This document shows, piece by piece, positions 1 through 6,245 of a stretch of DNA of 9,115 bases. Each line of letters begins with the position of its first letter. The stretch's first letter is position 1. The notes beneath the pieces were generated by a model. That model did no database searches. It saw only the letters and a program-made list of their open reading frames with translations, and had not been told where the DNA came from. Made by a program: the position numbers and the translations under genes. The DNA is from Armatimonadota bacterium (GTDB taxonomy: Bacteria > Vulcanimicrobiota > JACPDS01), in NCBI GenBank assembly GCA_016183885.1, contig JACPDS010000078.1, forward strand, positions 1-9,115. Direction: 5' to 3'.

Positions 1-107
1 CAAAAAGGAGCATTTTTGAATATATTGAAATTATTTATAACCGTATCAGAAGACATTCGTCATTAGGGTACAAAAGTCCGGCAAATTTTGAACTGCTGGC
101 AGCTTAA
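1..107 (+). CDS. IS3-family transposase (OrfB), C-terminal fragment
   Basis: The reading frame begins at base 3 and ends at the TAA at 105-107. The 34 visible residues include FEYIEIIYNRIRRHSSLGY followed by KSPANFELL. This is the highly conserved tail of the IS3/IS150 transposase integrase core (the rve_3 region, after the last catalytic Glu), in which the YNxxRxHSxLGYxSP pattern is typical. The DDE catalytic residues themselves are off the left edge, so whether the element is intact cannot be judged. The gene reads toward the IS end, as expected for this family. Confidence 0.88.
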   Translation, partial: KRSIFEYIEIIYNRIRRHSSLGYKSPANFELLAA

Positions 108-111
108 CTGT

Positions 112-137
112 GTGTCCATTTTTTTGGGGTAAGATCA
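112..137. repeat. Right terminal inverted repeat of the IS3-family element
   Basis: This is the ~26-bp end of the insertion sequence, starting 4 bp after the transposase stop codon and ending in the dinucleotide CA at 136-137. It contains GTGTCCA, a run of seven T, GGGGT and AAGATCA. The inverted partner lies outside the window. On the minus strand the outermost three bases are TGA and act as the stop codon of the interrupted gene. Confidence 0.75.
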
Positions 138-506
138 ACTTAACGTGTTTTCTTGGGGGACTTTGTCTTTTATAATTTCGTTTAAATAGGGCTTGTCTTT
201 TTCTTTCCATTCGGCAAATCTTTCTGTAATTGCCACAATATTTTCATTTTTGTCATAAATAACGCAACCCTGCAGCCGTTCTCTTTTCTGAAATCTTTCC
301 ACAACACGCTGTGCGGCTTGTAAGTCATTGTGCCGGAATATATACTTTACCGAAAATTCCGTGCTTTCTGCCACAGCTCTTGTTTTTCTCTTAATTTCAT
401 CCATCATCTTTGCTTCTTCGGATCTGACCTGAAATATACCAAATATTACAAAAACAATTGCCGTTATAAACAACAAAGGCAGTATAAAAATAAATATTCT
501 TCTCAT
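135..506 (-). pseudogene. Membrane-anchored N-terminal sensor-like domain, truncated by the IS (possibly a trehalose-6-phosphate synthase N-terminus)
   Basis: The reading frame starts with ATG at 506-504, preceded by a purine-rich GGGAAAG at short spacing, and runs 123 residues to a TGA that belongs to the IS tip, so the native gene is cut here. Residues 4-24 are one strong hydrophobic segment (IFIFILPLLFITAIVFVIFG), an N-terminal membrane anchor. Residues 30-95 are a charged, helical, coiled-coil-like region (RSEEAKMMDEIKRKTRAVAE) leading into RLQGCVIYDKNENIVAIT, which looks like the first strands of an extracytoplasmic PAS/CACHE-like sensor fold. The layout resembles the membrane-anchored N-terminal extensions fused to some bacterial GT20 trehalose-6-phosphate synthases, and also the N-termini of HAMP-type sensor proteins. 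The C-terminal catalytic or signalling part is missing, so the product is not proven. The rest of the gene should lie beyond the left edge, on the far side of the insertion. Confidence 0.6.
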
Positions 507-537
507 ATCTTTCCCATGGAGACACTTCTAATTTTTT

Positions 538-575
538 AAAAAAATCCGCCCTCTGACTTTAAAATCAGATGGCGG
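538..575 (-). terminator. Hairpin with T-run, intrinsic terminator or attenuator (minus strand), proximal to the truncated gene
   Basis: Bases 546-556 pair with 565-575: CCGCC with GGCGG, then TCTGA with TCAGA, with one mismatch at 551/570. The loop is about 8 bases. On the minus strand the stem is followed by A and then seven T (544-538), the form of a Rho-independent terminator. It lies about 30 bp upstream of the start codon of the truncated membrane protein gene. It could therefore end an upstream minus-strand transcript or act as an attenuator in that gene's leader. Confidence 0.6.
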
Positions 576-585
576 CCCGACCATC

Positions 586-623
586 AAAAAACCTCTGTTT
601 CTGTTTAACGCTCCAGAAACAGA
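586..623 (-). terminator. Second hairpin with T-run (minus strand), distal of the tandem pair
   Basis: Bases 594-603 (tctgtttctg) and 614-623 (cagaaacaga) form a perfect 10-bp stem with a 10-base loop. On the minus strand the stem is followed by GG and six T (591-586). It lies 18 bp before the next hairpin in the transcription direction. Two structured T-tailed elements in a row suggest either a double terminator or a structured leader or small RNA. I tried to match known riboswitch cores and did not recognise one. Confidence 0.5.
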
Positions 624-726
624 CCCGTGAACTATATAATTTTTCGCAGAATTTTCTTATTTTACTTAGATTAATCTTTTTATAAATATTTTCCTGCATG
701 TTTATAAGCGTGTCATTGCAGAGGTA

Positions 727-741
727 ATGCCAAGTTGCAAT
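727..741 (+). repeat. Left terminal inverted repeat of the MITE-like element
   Basis: The sequence is atgccaagttgcaat. It matches the reverse complement of 972-986 with a single difference at its third base (G versus A). Confidence 0.6.
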
Positions 742-971
742 TAAAGATATATTAAATAAGAGTCATTCGCAAATAAGTTGCGCAGAAAGCCGAATAATCT
801 TGTAAAGCAAAAGAATATCTGGATAATGTAATTGTTAAATGACTATTTCGTCGTTGTGTTTACGCTCTCAAGCGGATACACTACGCCAAGTCCGCTTAAC
901 ATCGCTCAAACATCCCCTTTCTTCCAGACCCATTAATGAATCCTCGAATTACACTATTTTATATCAGTATG

Positions 972-986
972 ATTGCAACTTGGTAT
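972..986 (-). repeat. Right terminal inverted repeat of the MITE-like element
   Basis: The sequence is attgcaacttggtat on the plus strand. It is the inverted partner of 727-741. Confidence 0.6.
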
Positions 987-1127
987 AAGTAATATCGGAA
1001 CAACTAGCGCATATTGTATATAATATTTTATAAATTTACTTTTTCGAACCTCCTAAAGAAGGCTTGACTATTTTTTCTTCCTTTTTGCAGGTAAAAGATG
1101 CTGAAATGAAGAAAAATCATTATAATT

Positions 1128-2459
1128 ATGCCTAAAAAAGTAGTAATTATTGGGGGAGGGCCGGCCGGTTATGTAGCGGCATTAATAAGCGCTAAAAAAG
1201 GGTTGGAAGTTATTTTGATTGAGGAAAAAGAAATAGGGGGCACCTGCCTTAATCGAGGTTGTATTCCTTTAAAGACATTACTCACTTCAAGCCATTTATA
1301 TTATAAAATAAAAGAAGCCGCTAAATATGGCATTAAAGTAGAAGGAGCTTATCCTGATTTAATATTTATGCAGGAGCGTAAAAATAAAGTCATTAAAACC
1401 CTGCAAAACGCTATAGAAGGATTGCTTAAAAAACGAGCTGTGCGCTTAATAAAAGGAAAGGGTCGATTTTTAAGCCCTTATGAAGTAGAAGTTTCAGGAG
1501 AATTAATTAAAGCTGATGCGGTTATTATAGCTACAGGCACAGAAGTTATGCGTCTTTTCGAAGGAGATGGAATAATAACCAGTGATGAAGCCTTAAATAT
1601 TAAAGAAATTCCTAAAAATTTTTTGATTATAGGAGCGGGAGCGGTAGGCGTAGAATTAGCTTGTTTTTTTAGCGAAATTGGAAGCCGGGTAACTTTAGTA
1701 GAAATGCTCCCCCAGATTCTTCCCGGATTTGATTCTGAAATAGTTGAAATACTTGCCCGTGAACTTAAGAAAAAAGGGATAATAATTAAGTTAAATTGTA
1801 AAATTGAGAGAATTGAGAATCTAAAAGTTACTTTTAGCGATGATAAAGCAGAGTCTTATGATTTTATTCTTCAAGCTATAGGAAGGCGTTTTAATACCCA
1901 AAATATAGGTTTAGAAAAAATTGGTCTTATTTTAGAAAAAGGGAGAATAAAAACCGATAATACTATGCAAACAAATATTCCCGAAATTTACGCTGCCGGA
2001 GATATTGTTTTTGGGAGCCCGATGTTAGCTCATATTTCTTCTCTTCAAGGGATGATTGCCGCTTTAAATCTTGCGGGAGAAAAAGCTTTAATGGATTATT
2101 CGGTTATTCCTAATTGCGTTTATAGTCATCCTGAAGCAGCTTTTGCGGGCTTACAAGAAGAAGCGGTAGAAAATCCGCAAGTTGCAAGCATTCCTTATAG
2201 AGTAATGGGGAGAGCGCACAGCGAAGGAGAAATTTCAGGACTTATAAAGATAGTGGCTGAAAAGGAAACTAGAAAGTTAAAAGGTATACATATTATTGGA
2301 GAAAAGGCTGCGGAAATAATTCATGAAGGAGCGTTAGCCCTAAAATTTGGTTTGACTATAGATAAAATGGCTGAGGTTATAAGAGCCCACCCTACATATT
2401 CAGAAATTTATTCCGAAGCCCTGCATCTTTTAACGGGAAATCCAATTCATTATTTATAA
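1128..2459 (+). CDS. lpdA: Dihydrolipoamide dehydrogenase (E3 / L-protein)
   Basis: This FAD-dependent class I pyridine nucleotide disulfide oxidoreductase reoxidises the dihydrolipoyl groups of 2-oxoacid dehydrogenase complexes or of glycine-cleavage H protein, reducing NAD+. The 443 residues show the FAD Rossmann motif GGGPAG (9-14) and the redox disulfide in GGTCLNRGCIPLK (Cys40, Cys45). They also show the ATGT motif (135-138) and the NAD-binding GAGAVG (169-174), with Glu192 at the end of the following strand, which favours NAD over NADP. The second FAD motif is AAGD (289-292), and the C-terminal dimerisation domain ends with AHPTYSE, giving the catalytic His421-Glu426 pair. The usual GCIPSK is GCIPLK here. 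It is slightly shorter than the typical 460-475 residues but complete. No clear Shine-Dalgarno precedes the ATG; the in-frame ATG at 1098 is closed off by a stop, and the start fits the Rossmann strand. No E1, E2 or glycine-cleavage genes are adjacent. The 3' end overlaps the convergent gene by 68 bp. Confidence 0.93.
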   Translation: MPKKVVIIGGGPAGYVAALISAKKGLEVILIEEKEIGGTCLNRGCIPLKTLLTSSHLYYKIKEAAKYGIKVEGAYPDLIFMQERKNKVIKTLQNAIEGLLKKRAVRLIKGKGRFLSPYEVEVSGELIKADAVIIATGTEVMRLFEGDGIITSDEALNIKEIPKNFLIIGAGAVGVELACFFSEIGSRVTLVEMLPQILPGFDSEIVEILARELKKKGIIIKLNCKIERIENLKVTFSDDKAESYDFILQAIGRRFNTQNIGLEKIGLILEKGRIKTDNTMQTNIPEIYAAGDIVFGSPMLAHISSLQGMIAALNLAGEKALMDYSVIPNCVYSHPEAAFAGLQEEAVENPQVASIPYRVMGRAHSEGEISGLIKIVAEKETRKLKGIHIIGEKAAEIIHEGALALKFGLTIDKMAEVIRAHPTYSEIYSEALHLLTGNPIHYL

Positions 2460-3609
2460 ATTTTAAGATATATTGAGCGATTTTTTGGCTTGCTCCATTT
2501 TCACCCATGCGTTTTTTTCCTATTTCACTCATTTTTTTATAAAGATTTTTATTTTCAATTATATTAATTAATTCTTTAGAGATTTTTTGAGGATCGTCTT
2601 TTACTACCAAGATGGCTTCTCCCAAGAGTCCTTTTTGCCTTAAACGATACCAGCTTAATTTTTCAGGCTTAAAATCAAATGCAATTATCGGTTTGCCTAA
2701 ACCTGCGGCTTGTTCATTGCCAGTGCCAGCCTGCCCTAAAATTAAATAGGCTTGCTCTAATACATCGCCAAAATAATTTTGGAATAAATGAATTATTTGG
2801 TTTTCTTTGTAAAGATAAAGTTTTAAAGATGAATTTTCGTTATTAAGATTCCATGAACAGTTTTGAGAAATTTGTTTTATTAAATTTAAATCTAAAGAAG
2901 AGGGGAGAGCCATAAGAAAATTCAAAGGAATATCATAATTTTTTAAGCGCTCGACAGTTTTTAAAATAATCGGAAAATCTTCATAAGCTTTTCCTCTGCT
3001 TCCAGGTAATATTCCGATAGAAATTTTTCCTTTAATATTAAAATTAATTTTAGTGATTTTTAAGCTATCCATCATAGCATTACCTAAATAAAGGGCATTA
3101 ACCGCCTCTTTTTTTAAGCTCTCAGCGGTAATTTCATCTCGGGAGAAAACTATTTTAGCATATTTTTTAAAAATAAATTTTTCTATTTTAGAATAAGCGC
3201 AAAAATAATCAGATTTAGCGGTCCCTACAAAAATTTGAGGGAGTTTTAGAAATAATCCTCCCAAAATTACCGGATAAGCATCTCCTACAGAAATTACTAA
3301 ATTAAATTCTTTTTTGTATTTTTTTAAAATTTTAATTTGTTTTATGGTTAAATTCCATAAACCTTGTGTTAAAGCTTTCCAGGGATTGCTTAGATGATTA
3401 GCAGGAATTAATCCGCCGCTGGGCAGAATTTTAGCTGAAAAAAGAGGATTAATTCCAAATTCTTGGTAAGCTGTGCCTTCTCCCACTAAAGGTAATGCAA
3501 AAAAATTTAAATCAGATAGTTTTTTTAATTCCTCAATTAAAGATACCGCAATTGTATCTTCTCCGTAGCCATTGCTTAAAAATAATATATTTTTTTTATC
3601 TTTATTCAT
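2392..3609 (-). CDS. Lipid-A-disaccharide synthase-related glycosyltransferase (SNGxGED family)
   Basis: This 405-residue protein is distantly related to LpxB (GT19, GT-B fold) and matches the conserved 'lipid A disaccharide synthase-related' family known from cyanobacteria and other diderms, whose substrate has not been established as far as I know. Visible motifs are SNGYGED (12-18), SVGDAY (107-112), GNAMMD (176-181), LPGSR (201-205) and GQAGTGNEQAAGLGKP (292-307), the nucleotide-sugar binding region of the C-terminal Rossmann domain. There is no signal peptide or membrane span, so it is probably a peripheral cytoplasmic-face enzyme. The ATG start at 3609 has AAGAAGAA just upstream. It is the last gene of the minus-strand run, 42 bp after the metallophosphoesterase. 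Its last ~22 residues are encoded inside the 3' end of the convergent dihydrolipoamide dehydrogenase gene and look like a non-family tail. No terminator is seen between the two genes. Confidence 0.82.
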   Translation of the reverse strand: MNKDKKNILFLSNGYGEDTIAVSLIEELKKLSDLNFFALPLVGEGTAYQEFGINPLFSAKILPSGGLIPANHLSNPWKALTQGLWNLTIKQIKILKKYKKEFNLVISVGDAYPVILGGLFLKLPQIFVGTAKSDYFCAYSKIEKFIFKKYAKIVFSRDEITAESLKKEAVNALYLGNAMMDSLKITKINFNIKGKISIGILPGSRGKAYEDFPIILKTVERLKNYDIPLNFLMALPSSLDLNLIKQISQNCSWNLNNENSSLKLYLYKENQIIHLFQNYFGDVLEQAYLILGQAGTGNEQAAGLGKPIIAFDFKPEKLSWYRLRQKGLLGEAILVVKDDPQKISKELINIIENKNLYKKMSEIGKKRMGENGASQKIAQYILKFINNELDFPLKDAGLRNKFLNM

Positions 3610-3651
3610 TTTTCTTCTTAAATCCAGATAAATTTCAAACTTTATATCAGC

Positions 3652-4416
3652 TTATAGATACCCGATGCTCCAATTATTATTTAGAGGGGAATGTGCGTCG
3701 AACCATGATTTTAACGGAATTAATGAATGTTTAATTTCTTTAGAATTTATTAAAATTTCTCCTAAATATTTCCCATAAGCTCCGGCGGAAAAAATTAAGT
3801 TTTCATCTATAGAATAAGGAGAATCAAGGATAATATGGCTATGAGCGCTGATAATTATATTTTTGCCCGGCAAAAATTTTGCTAAATTTTGATCTTCTTT
3901 AAAACCCGAATGCGATAAAATTATAAAAAAATTTATTTCTTTTTTTAAATTTTCATAAATTTTTAAAACCGCTTCAACAGGGTCAATAAATTTAAACCCC
4001 GACAAATTAACCCAAAATGACGAACTTTTATATTGGACTGGAGTTAAGCCGATAATTCCTATTTTTTGGCCATTAATATTCTTAATTAAACAGCCTTGGA
4101 GATATTGATTAATATTTCCTTTTAAATCTATTAAATTAGCGCAAAGAAAGGGAAATTTAGTTTGAGAGATTCTTTTTCTTAAAATTTTGCGGAAATAATT
4201 AAATTCCCGGTTGCCTAAAGCCATAGCATCATAACCGGCGGCATACATTTCATCTAAAATCGGCTCATGAGAATTAAAAGTAAAATTACTTCCTGAAATA
4301 GCATCCCCTCCGTCTAAAATTAAAGTATTTTTACTTTTAATTTTTTTTTTAAAAAAGTAAAATGGCGTAAACTTATTATGCAAATCTCCGCTATAATAAA
4401 TTTTTAAATTTTCCAT
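3652..4416 (-). CDS. UshA/5'-nucleotidase-like metallophosphoesterase, catalytic domain only
   Basis: This is a calcineurin-like phosphoesterase of about 254 residues. Metal-site motifs appear in order: GDLH (Asp11, His13), GGD (36-38), GNRE (68-71), LSHSG (His169) and AHSH (191-194). Order and spacing fit the UshA/5'-nucleotidase type, which hydrolyses nucleotides or UDP-sugars, but the C-terminal nucleotide-binding domain is absent and there is no signal peptide, so it should act in the cytoplasm. GNHE has become GNRE, replacing the His that assists catalysis in UshA (E. coli His117) with Arg70; activity may be altered. I chose ATG at 4416; an in-frame TTG at 4434 would add six residues and overlap the preceding gene by 13 bp. 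Neither start has a well-placed Shine-Dalgarno. With the ATG start the gap to the upstream stop is 5 bp, suggesting translational coupling. It lies between two LpxB-family genes, so a role in envelope lipid metabolism is likely but unproven. Confidence 0.75.
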   Translation of the reverse strand: MENLKIYYSGDLHNKFTPFYFFKKKIKSKNTLILDGGDAISGSNFTFNSHEPILDEMYAAGYDAMALGNREFNYFRKILRKRISQTKFPFLCANLIDLKGNINQYLQGCLIKNINGQKIGIIGLTPVQYKSSSFWVNLSGFKFIDPVEAVLKIYENLKKEINFFIILSHSGFKEDQNLAKFLPGKNIIISAHSHIILDSPYSIDENLIFSAGAYGKYLGEILINSKEIKHSLIPLKSWFDAHSPLNNNWSIGYL

Positions 4417-4421
4417 AATAG

Positions 4422-6245
4422 TTATAATTTCCAATACATTATTAATATAATTATAATTAACATTATAAGAGTATGTATCTCGGCTTTAAAGATTACATTC
4501 CATTTAAAAGTTCCAGAAGAATTAGTATAAGGTTTTAAGCGAGGAATAATGCGCGGCACTTTTTTTGAGTAATTTTTATATGTTTCTCCAAAAGTTTTTA
4601 ATAAGTAATCTTCTTCTATAGAAATAATTAAAGAATAAATAATAAAATAAAAAATTAAAAACAAAGAAAATAAAATTATTTTTTCTATGAAAGTGCTTTT
4701 TCCTAAAGCCATTATGCAAAAACCTGTCGCAGTGATAATATTGCCTAAATAAAGAGGATTTTTTAGATAAGCATAAGGGCCGGCGGTAACCAAAGTTGGG
4801 GCAATCAGTTCGGATTTTCTAGTAGTGGAGCCGGCATAACCTACTGCCCAGATACGTAAAATTTCTCCTAAGGCGGCTAAAGTTATACCTATTCTGAAAG
4901 ATAACAAAGTTGGTTTAGCAATATATAAAATTAAAATAGCCAATGGAGAAATAATCCAGCCCCGCCATTTAAAAACCCATTCTCTAAAATTAAATTTAGT
5001 TTTAGTTTGATTGGAATTTAGCGCTTTCAAAATCAAATGAGCCATTTTTTCTGAAGATGAATTTCTTTTAATTAAATTTTTAAGTTTTAGCGACATTTCT
5101 TCTTGTTTCTTTTTATCTTTTAACAGTTCTACGGCTACTTGAGTGATTTCTCGGGCTTTATTTTCTACGATTATTTCAGGAACGATTTCTTCTTTAGCCA
5201 TTTGATTGGGCAGGGCAGTGTATTTTATCCTTTTTAAAATCCAAAATAAAAATTTTTTCTTAGCATATCCAGTTAATATAGAGCCTAAAAAACCCGTTAA
5301 TCCTCCTCGGGGAATTTTAGCTTTCCAACTGGAGGCTACAATCATAGGCGTGCCTAATACCGCTAATTCTGCGGTATTAGTTCCCGGAATAGTTAAAGCT
5401 AAAGCGGATAAATTCATTAAATCATATTGATATTGATTAACAACTTGAACCAGTATCCCATTTTTAGTTTTAAGATAATTTATTTTTTCCTTAGAAAATA
5501 ATTCAGCGCTTGTTCCTTCTATCCCGCTTGGACTGGGTTTAAGACAGGTTTTAAGTTCGTTAAGCGTTATAAAAGGAGAAAGCCCGAGAAAAAACCGGGC
5601 TTGCGAAAAATTTTCTTTAATTTCTTCAGCTGCTTTTAGAAAAAATGGCAAACTTTCTCTTACATGATAAAGACGGCTTCCCGGAAAAATTCCGATGATT
5701 ATATTTTCTTCTGTTAGATTCCAGAGTTTAAGAGCTTCTTCTTTTTTATAAACCGGGCAGACTTGATCAAACATTAAATTGCCCGCCACCTCTATATTTT
5801 TTTCCGGATATCCCCATTTAATTAGAAATTCTTTTACAGAATTATCGCTCACTCCCAAGTATTCAAAATACTTGTTCCAGCGGGAAGCTCTCATTGAATA
5901 AGCTGCTGCGGGAAATTTAAGTTTTTTAGCTATTAATAAAGCATGCCAAAAATCCCCTCCCAGAAAGACTACTACTCCAGCTTTAGCTGGTTTATAGCCA
6001 TTTGGATATAAACCAAGAAGGAATTTAATGAAATCGCCCGGAGCAATTACTAAATCTACGCCTTCTAAATTCTTGGCAATTTCTTCTTCTTTTCCGCTGG
6101 CGTAAGGACAGGGGACAAGTAAAATAATAATTCTATCGGAAGATAAACTTTTTAATTTTTCCAAAGTATTTTTAACCCAGGAAGAAAGTTCGCCCGGGCT
6201 ATTGGTAATTAATATAATGTCTTTGGCTTTATTATTATTAAGCAT
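4422..6245 (-). CDS. Fusion: LpxB-like glycosyltransferase + ICMT/Ste14-type integral membrane methyltransferase
   Basis: One uninterrupted frame of 607 residues joins two enzymes. Residues 1-410 are an LpxB-like GT-B domain: TNSPGELSSW (14-23), GGDFWHA (96-102), VAGNLMFD (153-160), FPGSR (187-191), PGTNTAELAVLGTP (287-300) and LPNQMAKEEIVPEI (345-358). The GN-M-D and GGD features are closer to the LpxB-related family encoded at 2392-3609 than to canonical LpxB. Residues 425-607 are a membrane domain with hydrophobic segments near 431-442, 450-470, 500-516, 520-543 and 590-605. This domain carries the isoprenylcysteine carboxyl methyltransferase/phospholipid methyltransferase signature: GPYAYLKNPLYLG (489-501), then IEEDYLLKTFG (543-553) and YKNYSKKVPRIIPRL (556-570), the SAM-binding parts. 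The start ATG at 6245 overlaps the end of lpxB by 37 bp and no strong Shine-Dalgarno is visible. The likely role is transfer of a sugar to, and methylation of, a membrane lipid, possibly lipid A; the Leptospira lipid A 1-phosphate methyltransferase LmtA is a Ste14 relative. The substrate is inferred, not shown. Confidence 0.82.
   Translation of the reverse strand: MLNNNKAKDIILITNSPGELSSWVKNTLEKLKSLSSDRIIILLVPCPYASGKEEEIAKNLEGVDLVIAPGDFIKFLLGLYPNGYKPAKAGVVVFLGGDFWHALLIAKKLKFPAAAYSMRASRWNKYFEYLGVSDNSVKEFLIKWGYPEKNIEVAGNLMFDQVCPVYKKEEALKLWNLTEENIIIGIFPGSRLYHVRESLPFFLKAAEEIKENFSQARFFLGLSPFITLNELKTCLKPSPSGIEGTSAELFSKEKINYLKTKNGILVQVVNQYQYDLMNLSALALTIPGTNTAELAVLGTPMIVASSWKAKIPRGGLTGFLGSILTGYAKKKFLFWILKRIKYTALPNQMAKEEIVPEIIVENKAREITQVAVELLKDKKKQEEMSLKLKNLIKRNSSSEKMAHLILKALNSNQTKTKFNFREWVFKWRGWIISPLAILILYIAKPTLLSFRIGITLAALGEILRIWAVGYAGSTTRKSELIAPTLVTAGPYAYLKNPLYLGNIITATGFCIMALGKSTFIEKIILFSLFLIFYFIIYSLIISIEEDYLLKTFGETYKNYSKKVPRIIPRLKPYTNSSGTFKWNVIFKAEIHTLIMLIIIILIMYWKL

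Larger units (their letters stand above)
1..137 (+). mobile_element. IS3-family insertion sequence, right end only
   Basis: The window opens inside an insertion sequence. It shows the last codons of an IS3-type transposase (see the entry ending at 107), then a short untranslated stretch, then a terminal inverted repeat ending in CA at 137. Read outward-in on the minus strand, the tip begins TGATCTTACCCC, continues with a run of A and then TGGACAC, which is the usual form of IS3-family ends. The left end, and so the target duplication, lies outside the window. The first bases beyond the tip (138-140, act) would be one copy of a 3-bp duplication. The element interrupts the minus-strand gene that follows. 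Confidence 0.85.
727..986. mobile_element. MITE-like element with imperfect terminal inverted repeats
   Basis: The left end (727-741) and right end (972-986, reverse complement) share 14 of 15 bases, including CCAAGTTGCAAT. Weaker similarity continues inward for about 25 bases (GATATA, AAATA and GTNATTCG blocks, left to ~769, right from ~945). The ~260-bp interior has no open reading frame. It contains a smaller inverted repeat at 870-876/891-897 (aagcgga/tccgctt). Small size, matched ends and absence of coding potential fit a non-autonomous transposable element. The target duplication is unclear: GTAAT-like sequences flank both sides (724-728 and 989-993), but not directly at the ends. Confidence 0.5.
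507..1127. other. Gene-free region between the truncated gene and the dihydrolipoamide dehydrogenase gene
   Basis: No convincing coding frame is present in these ~620 bp. From left to right the region holds two hairpins with minus-strand T-runs (538-575 and 586-623), a ~100-bp AT-rich stretch with nothing recognisable (624-726), a MITE-like element (727-986), and ~140 bp of leader before the plus-strand gene. In the leader a perfect TATAAT at 1019-1024 is a possible -10 box, but no good -35 lies 17 bp upstream. A TTGACT at 1064-1069 has no good -10 partner. In DNA this AT-rich neither is persuasive. The genes on either side diverge, so promoters in both directions must lie here. Confidence 0.6.

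Noticed and set aside
330..539. Plus-strand open frame of 69 residues
   Set aside because: It lies opposite the truncated membrane protein gene, has no recognisable domain, and its sequence is what antisense reading of that gene would give.
546..575. tRNA-Leu-like anticodon arm (ctgactttaaaatcag)
   Set aside because: There is no acceptor stem, D-arm or TTCRA T-loop around it; the stem is explained by the T-tailed hairpin on the other strand.
538..660. Riboswitch in the minus-strand leader
   Set aside because: I compared by eye with c-di-GMP-I, fluoride and preQ1 cores and found none of their conserved core segments; only generic hairpins are supported.
1064..1096. Sigma-70 promoter for the dihydrolipoamide dehydrogenase gene using TTGACT
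   Set aside because: No acceptable -10 box occurs at 16-18 bp spacing, and -10-like strings are common by chance in this AT-rich sequence.
3495..3734. Plus-strand open frame of 79 residues
   Set aside because: It runs antisense across the start of the LpxB-related gene and the end of the metallophosphoesterase gene; low-complexity composition with no motif.
4432..4434. TTG start for the metallophosphoesterase
   Set aside because: It is in frame but has no Shine-Dalgarno, and the ATG at 4416 begins close to the first conserved strand; TTG remains a minor alternative.
5206..5430. Plus-strand open frame of 74 residues
   Set aside because: It is antisense to the conserved glycosyltransferase motifs of the fusion gene, with no independent support.
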